Assembly: GCA_027364495.1 (NCBI GenBank)
Contig: DAHXPE010000472.1
Span: 1-12,870 of the forward strand
Reading direction: 5' to 3'
Origin: Candidatus Heimdallarchaeota archaeon
GTDB taxonomy: Archaea > Asgardarchaeota > Heimdallarchaeia > Hodarchaeales > LC-3
Length of the DNA: 12,870 nucleotides
Part shown: piece by piece, positions 8,311 to 12,870 of the stretch
Position numbering within the stretch: the first letter of the stretch is position 1
Layout: every line of letters begins with the position of its first letter
The notes under the pieces: model-generated
The model's database searches: none
Told to the model about the DNA's origin: nothing
Seen by the model: the letters and a program-made list of their open reading frames with translations, nothing else
Position numbers and translations under genes: made by a program

Positions 8311-9075
8311 CTATGAAAAAAATACTTTTTGAATGATATCAGGGATAGCAGGATCGTTAGGCGGTCCATTGTAAGCCATTCGAACATTCAAACAAATCAA
8401 TCGATCACTGTAATCCTGCAATATTTTAATATTATGCTGAACCATTATAATTGTCAGATTTTGCTTAGAATTAAGTTCTTGAATAAGTTTCATCAATTCT
8501 TCAGCTATTTTAAAGTCAAGAGCACTGGTTGGTTCATCTAAAAGAAGAATTTCTGGTTCTTGTGCTAGTGCCCTGGCGATCATGACTTTTTGTTGCTGGC
8601 CACCAGATAGATGGCCTATGGGTCGATCCATAAAATTCTCTAAATGAACATCTTTCAACGCTTTTTTTACTATTTCTTTATCATGATGAGATGGTTTTCT
8701 TCCAATGCCTATTTTTGAGTATCGACCCATCATTACGACATCTTGTACAGTCGCCGGAAAATGCCTGTCTATTTTTTGTGCTTGTGGAACATAACCAATC
8801 TTCCATTTAACTTCTTTAGTTAACCCATTACTTATATCATTACCAAAAATTTTAACACTACCTAAATAAGGCTTAACATTACCAAGAATGACTTTAAGAA
8901 GTGTTGTTTTACCAGATCCATTAGGACCACAAATTCCTATGATTTCACCCTGACGAATATCTAAGTTAATTCCAGCCAAAGCTGCAAGAGATCCATATGC
9001 GACATGAATGTCATTTAAGCAAACAGCCAATTTATTAGAAGTATTTTTTAAGATTGGATATTCAATTACTGACAT
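8311..9075 (-). CDS. ZnuC/MntA-type metal ABC transporter ATPase
   Basis: The 254-aa ATP-hydrolysing subunit of a divalent-metal importer (zinc, manganese or iron class). Motifs are complete: Walker A GPNGSGKT (50-57), Q-loop YVPQ (Q98), signature LSGGQQQK (156-163), Walker B ILLLDE (176-181) and switch H214 in MVQHN. The string YVPQ...FPATVQDVVMMGRY is characteristic of the Zn/Mn/Fe importer ATPases. It is the last gene of the regulator-permease-ATPase operon, 3 nt after the permease stop. AAGGGG (complement of 9084-9089) lies 8 nt before its ATG, inside the permease gene, which supports this start. Which metal is carried cannot be told from the ATPase. Confidence 0.92.
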   Translation of the reverse strand: MSVIEYPILKNTSNKLAVCLNDIHVAYGSLAALAGINLDIRQGEIIGICGPNGSGKTTLLKVILGNVKPYLGSVKIFGNDISNGLTKEVKWKIGYVPQAQKIDRHFPATVQDVVMMGRYSKIGIGRKPSHHDKEIVKKALKDVHLENFMDRPIGHLSGGQQQKVMIARALAQEPEILLLDEPTSALDFKIAEELMKLIQELNSKQNLTIIMVQHNIKILQDYSDRLICLNVRMAYNGPPNDPAIPDIIQKVFFS

Positions 9076-9078
9076 TTT

Positions 9079-10236
9079 TTAATCCCCTTGATTATTATGA
9101 TAGTGTTCGACTTTTTCTTGTTCTGGTAAATCTTTTAGAGCTATTCGAGTTATTTCACCATCATGAACATGTTTAATACCTTTTGCTAAACAATCTTGGC
9201 ATTCTTCTCCTTTGATAAGAGCTGCATTACAATATTTACAAGATACGATGTTTTTTGTAGCTTCTCTTTTTGGTGAATAGATAAATGATAGGAAAAAAAT
9301 TATCGTTGATACTATAACTATGGCAGAACCAACTGGTAAGGATAAAACAAATGAAAAAACAAATCCTAATAATGTTGATAAGTTACCAAAAATTACTGAT
9401 AACAAAATCATTTTATTAAGTTTAAAGGTCCATTGATAAGCTGCTGCTGCTGGAACGATTACCATAGCAAATACTAATAATGCTCCTATACCTCTTATTG
9501 AGATGCTAATGGTTAATGCCACAAGTATTAAGAATATATAATTTAATAATCTCACATGAATACCTGAAAGTTTAGCCATTTCAATATCGAAAGTCATAAA
9601 GTACAATTCTTTTTTTATTACTAAAACAGACACGACCACAATAAATCCAATAACAATCATGAGATTAAATTCTTCAACAGGAATAAATAACAATGTACCA
9701 AAAAGAATTGAATTGACATCAGTACTATAAAAATTTAATAAACCAATGAAGAAAACAGCAAGAGCCATCATAAGAGTAAAAGTAACTCCTATAATAATCT
9801 CATCATTCATGACTTGTTTTTCATTTACATATCCAACCATTAAAACTCCAAAGATCGCAAATAAAATAGTTGTATAAATAGGTTCAATAGCAAAGAGCAA
9901 GCCGAAGGTTACTCCTGCAAAAGCAGAATGAGTTACTGCTTCACCTAGAAATACTAAACCTCGAAGAAGAACAAAAACTCCAACAATAGCACAAATAGTT
10001 CCAACTATGACCGATGCGAATATAGATCTTTGAATTAAAGGATTGTTTAGAGATTCATTGAAAATAGTAAAATTACTATTTATTGTCTCAAACAATGTTT
10101 TTATCTGTTTGTTTGTACTGGAAAGGATTAGGATGCAAATGAAACCTATTACTAGAGCTATTGGAATTAAATTTTTTAGCTTCAGATATTTTTTAACATT
10201 GCTTAATGCATCCGAATTGACAGTTGGTCCAATCAT
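9079..10236 (-). CDS. ZnuB-like (ABC-3 family) metal permease with Cys/His-rich tail
   Basis: The 385-aa membrane subunit of the metal importer. An N-terminal helix (about 23-40) precedes the ABC-3 core of about seven to eight helices between 68 and 320. The family hallmark RGLVFLGEAVTHSAFAG is at about 92-108, and GALLVFAMVIVPAAAAY lies at about 251-267 as in ZnuB/TroC. After the last helix there is an extra tail of about 65 residues with C333-x2-C336, C347-x2-C350, H356-V-H358 and H378-Y-H380, resembling a zinc ribbon plus histidine ligands. Ordinary members end near the last helix. If the core has normal topology the tail faces the cytoplasm, where it could bind imported metal or gate transport (inference). 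Its ATG overlaps the regulator stop by four bases (ATGA), so the two are co-translated. Confidence 0.92.
   Translation of the reverse strand: MIGPTVNSDALSNVKKYLKLKNLIPIALVIGFICILILSSTNKQIKTLFETINSNFTIFNESLNNPLIQRSIFASVIVGTICAIVGVFVLLRGLVFLGEAVTHSAFAGVTFGLLFAIEPIYTTILFAIFGVLMVGYVNEKQVMNDEIIIGVTFTLMMALAVFFIGLLNFYSTDVNSILFGTLLFIPVEEFNLMIVIGFIVVVSVLVIKKELYFMTFDIEMAKLSGIHVRLLNYIFLILVALTISISIRGIGALLVFAMVIVPAAAAYQWTFKLNKMILLSVIFGNLSTLLGFVFSFVLSLPVGSAIVIVSTIIFFLSFIYSPKREATKNIVSCKYCNAALIKGEECQDCLAKGIKHVHDGEITRIALKDLPEQEKVEHYHNNQGD
9084..9089 (-). promoter_or_regulatory. Shine-Dalgarno site of the metal ATPase gene
   Basis: The minus strand reads AAGGGG 8 nt before the ATG at 9075, within the last codons of the permease. 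It indicates coupled translation and decides the start. Confidence 0.6.
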
Positions 10237-10685
10237 TTAAATACACACTCTGTTTCATCAGGACAGATACAGAACTTCCCTATATCGTCAAAGCTAATTT
10301 TATATTTTTCGAATATTCGTTCAGTTAAATTGCATGATACAGAAACACCAAGAAGATCGCTTTCCTGGTGAGCTATATTTCCATCAAGATTGAGTGATTT
10401 ATGCAAAAAAAATTCTAAAATATGATGATGGTTCTCAATATGTTCGGCTGTTCCTTTTCCTTTTTCTGTTAAAGCAACCCCATGATGAGGTTCCCAAGCA
10501 AAGATTTTATTTTTATTTTGAGAGTCTTTCATTCGCTTTAAAGTGGATGTTACTGTTGATTGAGGTACATTTAACTGATCTGCTATATCTCTCGTATTAG
10601 GTGGTATTGGTTCTTTCCATCTATATACAAACTTTATAATTTGCCTTTCTGTTGGGTTTAAATCATTAATTGGAAAGTTTTTCAT
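10233..10685 (-). CDS. DtxR/MntR-like transcriptional regulator with atypical metal site
   Basis: A 150-aa regulator, first gene of the metal-transport operon. An N-terminal winged helix-turn-helix (about 10-64, with TRDIADQLNVPQSTVTSTLKR as recognition region) is followed by the DtxR dimerisation pattern LTEKGKG...ILEFFL. By hand alignment the usual ligands are missing: MntR D8 and E11 correspond to Q15 and K18, and the E-H pair (E102/H103) to G113 and V114. Present instead are H86-H87-H88, and a C-terminal C139-x-C141-x5-C147. It may sense metal through these, or may not be metal-dependent. The ATG at 10685 gives the usual short N-terminus; in-frame GTG at 10700 and TTG at 10709 are alternatives, and none has a clear ribosome site. 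It probably acts at the palindrome at 10773-10788. Confidence 0.82.
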   Translation of the reverse strand: MKNFPINDLNPTERQIIKFVYRWKEPIPPNTRDIADQLNVPQSTVTSTLKRMKDSQNKNKIFAWEPHHGVALTEKGKGTAEHIENHHHILEFFLHKSLNLDGNIAHQESDLLGVSVSCNLTERIFEKYKISFDDIGKFCICPDETECVFK

Positions 10686-10715
10686 CGGATTTTCATGCAC
10701 GTGTCTCAACTCGTT

Positions 10716-10723
10716 TATTTAAA
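10716..10723 (-). promoter_or_regulatory. TATA-like box of the regulator operon
   Basis: The minus strand reads TTTAAATA, which would start transcription near 10695, about 10 nt before the ATG at 10685. A second AT-rich box near 10730-10735 would instead start near 10708, at the TTG. The choice is open, and so is the start codon. Confidence 0.35.
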
Positions 10724-10772
10724 TTTTTAATATATTTTTACATTAGCATAATAAAAATGTTTAGATAAAACA

Positions 10773-10788
10773 TTTCGCATATGCGAAA
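10773..10788. promoter_or_regulatory. Perfect 16-bp palindrome, probable metal-regulator operator
   Basis: TTTCGCATATGCGAAA is identical to its own reverse complement. It sits between the divergent regulator operon and binding-protein gene and directly abuts a TATA box on the plus strand, so its right half covers the BRE position. DtxR-family proteins bind palindromes of this kind, and the divergent regulator is the natural candidate. Binding would block TBP/TFB at the binding-protein promoter. Confidence 0.6.
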
Positions 10789-10790
10789 AG

Positions 10791-10800
10791 TATATATATA
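10791..10800 (+). promoter_or_regulatory. TATA box of the metal-binding protein gene
   Basis: TATATATATA is preceded by CGAAAAG, a good BRE-like stretch. It predicts a transcript start near 10820 and a leader of about 48 nt. A second box, TTTAAATA at 10843-10850, would start transcription almost at the GTG and give a leaderless message; the absence of a ribosome site before the GTG makes that alternative reasonable. Confidence 0.5.
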
Positions 10801-10868
10801 GTCACGAATAAATTTAAATGGCTCTGAAAATAAAAATTTTAATTTAAATATTAACTTAAAGTTATTAA

Positions 10869-11942
10869 GTGAATAAATTGAAATCAAAAACTCTTATAAC
10901 TTTTGTATTATCAACTATTTTGCTATTTCAAGTAATAAGCGGTACAACTTTATTTAATATTACTAATACTAATCATACTACTCAAAATTTATCTATCCAA
11001 AGAACAAATTATTTATTTGAGAATAAATCATTCTTGATTATTACTTCACAACCATTCCTAGCTGATTTCACTCAGAATATTGTAGGAAAATTATTTAAAG
11101 TCCAAAGCACAGTTAAAGGGACAGAAGATCCGCATTCTTACACTCCTACAATTAGTGATAGTTTGGTTATAAGTTCAGCAAATATTTTTATTTACTATGG
11201 AGTAGCAGACATAGATGGTTGGGTTACTGGAATAATTCCAACATTGCCTTCGACTGTGCATACCGTAAAATTAATAAATTTAAGTAAAGATGGATTATAT
11301 GATCCCTATATAGGAAGTGGTGAACAAAATCCTCATTTATGGATGTGGCCATTTTTTGTGAATAACACATTGGTTGAAAGGATTTATTCTGCTTTGGTCC
11401 GATTTGATCCAGTTCATATTAACATCTATCAACAAAATTTATATAATTACAGAAAACAACTTGGAGAATTAATTCAGAGAGTTAATGGAACTGCTGCACT
11501 TTTAAAAGGGGTAGAAACAGTTGAATATCATGCAGCTTATTTTTATTTACTACATGAGATGAATGTTACTCGTATTGGTGCTATTGAACAAATAGAAAAT
11601 CAATTACCATCAGCAGTTCATTTTTCCAACATTACCACATTAATGAAAAATGAAATTGATAAAGGGAAGACAGTTATTATCGTCCAGTCAATGAATATAC
11701 CACCTGATACAACTTGGCAAGTCTCAAGAGACACTGGAGCCAAAATATCTTATGTTGCTGCACTTATTGGTAATTATCAAACAGTAAATTTTACTAGTTA
11801 TATTGAAATGATAGATTATGATTTATATGCATTGACACATCCAACATCAGCTCCAAATGCTGCAACACCAGGATTTGAATTGCCAACTGTTTTACTGACG
11901 TCAATTTTTATTTTAATGTTTATTATTTACAAAAAAAAATAA
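10869..11942 (+). CDS. ZnuA/TroA-like metal-binding protein with C-terminal membrane anchor
   Basis: The 357-aa extracytoplasmic solute-binding protein (cluster A-I, Zn/Mn/Fe) that hands metal to the permease encoded divergently. Residues 1-28 look like a signal peptide without a lipobox. Three family histidines are present: H89 in DPHSYTPT, H156 in NPHLWM and H221 in EYHAAYFY. The fourth ligand, normally an acid in an EPQ-like motif, is not obvious at the aligned place (VQSMNIPPD, 272-280). The His-rich loop common in zinc-specific ZnuA after the first ligand is absent. The end has TPGFEL (334-339), a hydrophobic helix and KKK, resembling PGF-CTERM anchors processed by archaeosortase. Start is GTG without a ribosome site; ATG starts do not occur before the mature domain. 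Several N-x-S/T sites fit a glycosylated surface protein. Confidence 0.88.
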   Translation: MNKLKSKTLITFVLSTILLFQVISGTTLFNITNTNHTTQNLSIQRTNYLFENKSFLIITSQPFLADFTQNIVGKLFKVQSTVKGTEDPHSYTPTISDSLVISSANIFIYYGVADIDGWVTGIIPTLPSTVHTVKLINLSKDGLYDPYIGSGEQNPHLWMWPFFVNNTLVERIYSALVRFDPVHINIYQQNLYNYRKQLGELIQRVNGTAALLKGVETVEYHAAYFYLLHEMNVTRIGAIEQIENQLPSAVHFSNITTLMKNEIDKGKTVIIVQSMNIPPDTTWQVSRDTGAKISYVAALIGNYQTVNFTSYIEMIDYDLYALTHPTSAPNAATPGFELPTVLLTSIFILMFIIYKKK

Positions 11943-11977
11943 GCGCTTGAATAAGTAATTGCTGAGTAAGCCGTAAA

Positions 11978-12050
11978 GTCAGAATATAGGAACTATAAGT
12001 TGAGAATAGGAAGCATAAGGTTAGAATGGAGAAGCTATAATATGAGAATA
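11978..12050. repeat. 21-bp imperfect tandem repeat, three copies plus a partial
   Basis: Copies at 11978-11998, 11999-12019 and 12020-12040 follow without gaps, with a partial fourth at 12041-12050. The shared pattern is about GTT-AGAATAGGAAGCTATAA and is purine-rich on the plus strand. The copies differ at several positions. No supported gene covers the region. Confidence 0.6.
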
Positions 12051-12067
12051 CGCAAAATTGCGTATTC
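12046..12067. repeat. Perfect 10-bp inverted repeat with AA loop
   Basis: GAATACGCAA at 12046-12055 and TTGCGTATTC at 12058-12067 pair perfectly across two A. It overlaps the last partial copy of the tandem repeat. In RNA it would form a strong hairpin in the 3' region of the binding-protein transcript; it is followed some 55 nt later by a run of seven T (12122-12128), so processing or termination is possible. It could equally be a protein site or part of a small mobile element. Confidence 0.6.
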
Positions 12068-12130
12068 CAAGACCTATCAATCTGCTTTATTCTCCACTCG
12101 TTGTGCAATTCCAGTTAATGGTTTTTTTGA

Positions 12131-12448
12131 TTGAAAAACAGTTGGTTGCGAAAAAATTCCAATTATATTATACTAACTGATCTAAAGATTTGCTCTTTTG
12201 CCGAATTCTACCAATGTACGCCATATAAGACGGTTGATTTTAATTTAGACTGTTCAATATCGAACACTAGACTAACTGAGCTAGTTAATCAATTACAAGA
12301 TCATATGTCTGTTATTTCACACCAGATACTGAACAAATATGGCTTTAACAATCAGCAATCAATTCAAAATAATAAATTAAGGCATTTTATTTTCATATCA
12401 GACCTATTTTTAAGAATCCCAAAAAATCTAATTCTGGATTTTACATGA
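12131..12448 (+). CDS. Doubtful ORF or gene remnant, unrecognised
   Basis: An open frame of 105 codons with no family that I recognise. It begins at a TTG directly after an in-frame TGA, has no ribosome site and no TATA box at the right distance. The first ATG comes only at about codon 59. It contains one glycine and few alanines, unlike the neighbouring proteins, and many N, Q and S. The length is more than expected by chance for such AT-rich DNA, so it may be the tail or a fragment of a lost gene, for example a mobile-element remnant. I call it with low confidence and offer no function. Confidence 0.25.
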   Translation: MKNSWLRKNSNYIILTDLKICSFAEFYQCTPYKTVDFNLDCSISNTRLTELVNQLQDHMSVISHQILNKYGFNNQQSIQNNKLRHFIFISDLFLRIPKNLILDFT

Positions 12449-12466
12449 AAAACTGCAATACTAAAA

Positions 12467-12474
12467 TTTATATC
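12467..12474 (+). promoter_or_regulatory. TATA box of the terminal membrane-protein gene
   Basis: TTTATATC preceded by TAAAA matches the archaeal BRE/TATA pattern. It predicts a start near 12496, about 8 nt before the ATG at 12504, so the message would be nearly leaderless. This agrees with the lack of a ribosome site. Confidence 0.4.
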
Positions 12475-12503
12475 TTAAATTTTTTTTTTAAAATTAGTTT
12501 TCA

Positions 12504-12870
12504 ATGCCAATTATTGATTTAATTTTATTATTAATAGCGGGTATTACAGGTGTAATAGCATCTATTATCATTTTTAGAATAGCCTTAAAGTCACCAATAC
12601 CTCTACTGTATTTATTCTTAAGTATTGCTATTCTCAGTCTTGGATTGAATTTTTTATTGGCTATTCCTCTCATTGTATTCAATTCAACAACGTATTTTTC
12701 AATTACATTAACTCATTCGCAATTAATAAATCTCTTACGACTTAGTCATTTCTTTGCACTAGCTTTCGTTCTTGATTTTACAATCATAACCTATATCCCC
12801 ACCTTTACAGTTGATCTCAAATCAATCGCAATTGTAATTTTTTCTACTATGTTTGATACTGCAACATTTA
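12504..12870 (+). CDS. Multi-pass membrane protein, partial (runs off the window)
   Basis: An open frame of 122 codons without a stop reaches the window end. It starts MPIIDLILLLIAGITGV and is strongly hydrophobic, with helices at about 3-27, 33-56 and 81-102, and a fourth beginning near 108. Short polar loops separate them. No motif identifies it; a multi-helix N-terminal sensor of a signalling protein, or a transporter, are both possible. A TATA box at a near-leaderless distance supports the ATG. The opposite strand also has a short open frame here (12494-12682), but the plus-strand frame is longer, has the promoter and has a coherent membrane-protein composition. Confidence 0.65.
   Translation, partial: MPIIDLILLLIAGITGVIASIIIFRIALKSPIPLLYLFLSIAILSLGLNFLLAIPLIVFNSTTYFSITLTHSQLINLLRLSHFFALAFVLDFTIITYIPTFTVDLKSIAIVIFSTMFDTATF

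Noticed and set aside
11923..12108. Minus-strand frame of 61 codons over the tandem repeat, giving a heptapeptide repeat
   Set aside because: The regular peptide is explained by the 21-bp DNA repeat being a multiple of three; there is no promoter or ribosome site and it overlaps the end of the binding-protein gene.
12494..12682. Minus-strand frame of 62 codons
   Set aside because: It lies opposite the longer plus-strand membrane-protein frame, which has a TATA box and coherent helices.
1..12870. CRISPR array, tRNA or rRNA genes
   Set aside because: No regularly spaced repeats with unique spacers and no recognisable tRNA or rRNA sequence were seen on either strand; the only tandem repeat has no spacers.

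Overview
The window is AT-rich (roughly 30% G+C by eye) and reads as archaeal. Good matches to archaeal TATA/BRE boxes precede several genes, several genes start with GTG or TTG, U-rich tracts stand where terminators are expected, and the extracytoplasmic metal-binding protein ends in a PGF-CTERM-like anchor. An Asgard-type archaeon would fit the large FtsX-family transporter and the base composition, but nothing here proves that placement.

Layout. (1) 1-1723: an apparently complete insertion sequence of the ISAzo13 family, bounded by 23-bp terminal inverted repeats (22/23 identical). Its transposase is on the minus strand in two reading frames joined exactly at a C CCA AAA slippery heptamer. 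(2) 1724-2083: intergenic promoter region of the next operon. (3) 2084-7944: a tight plus-strand operon for an ABC transporter of the MacB/LolCDE/FtsX type. It encodes a 1056-aa permease carrying two FtsX halves, a soluble 234-aa LolD-like ATPase, and a 657-aa protein with two membrane helices and a large unidentified helical domain fused to a second complete LolD-like ATPase. (4) 7945-8310: convergent intergenic region with T-runs on both sides. (5) 8311-10709: a minus-strand operon of a DtxR-like regulator, an ABC-3 family metal permease with an unusual Cys/His-rich tail, and a ZnuC/MntA-type ATPase. (6) 10710-10868: divergent promoter region with a perfect 16-bp palindrome abutting a TATA box. 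(7) 10869-11942: the metal-binding protein of the same transporter, on the plus strand. (8) 11943-12503: mostly non-coding, with a 21-bp tandem repeat, a strong hairpin and one doubtful ORF. (9) 12504-end: the start of a multi-pass membrane protein that runs off the window.

How the genes work together. The second half is a complete divalent-metal (Zn/Mn/Fe-type) importer: membrane-anchored binding protein, permease, ATPase and regulator. The palindrome between the divergent transcription units is the obvious operator candidate. The regulator lacks the usual DtxR/MntR metal ligands, while both the regulator and the permease carry Cys or Cys/His tails, so metal sensing may be unconventional. 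The FtsX operon looks like an asymmetric transporter in which each half of one duplicated permease chain could be served by a different ATPase, one of them membrane-tethered. Its substrate cannot be told from the sequence.
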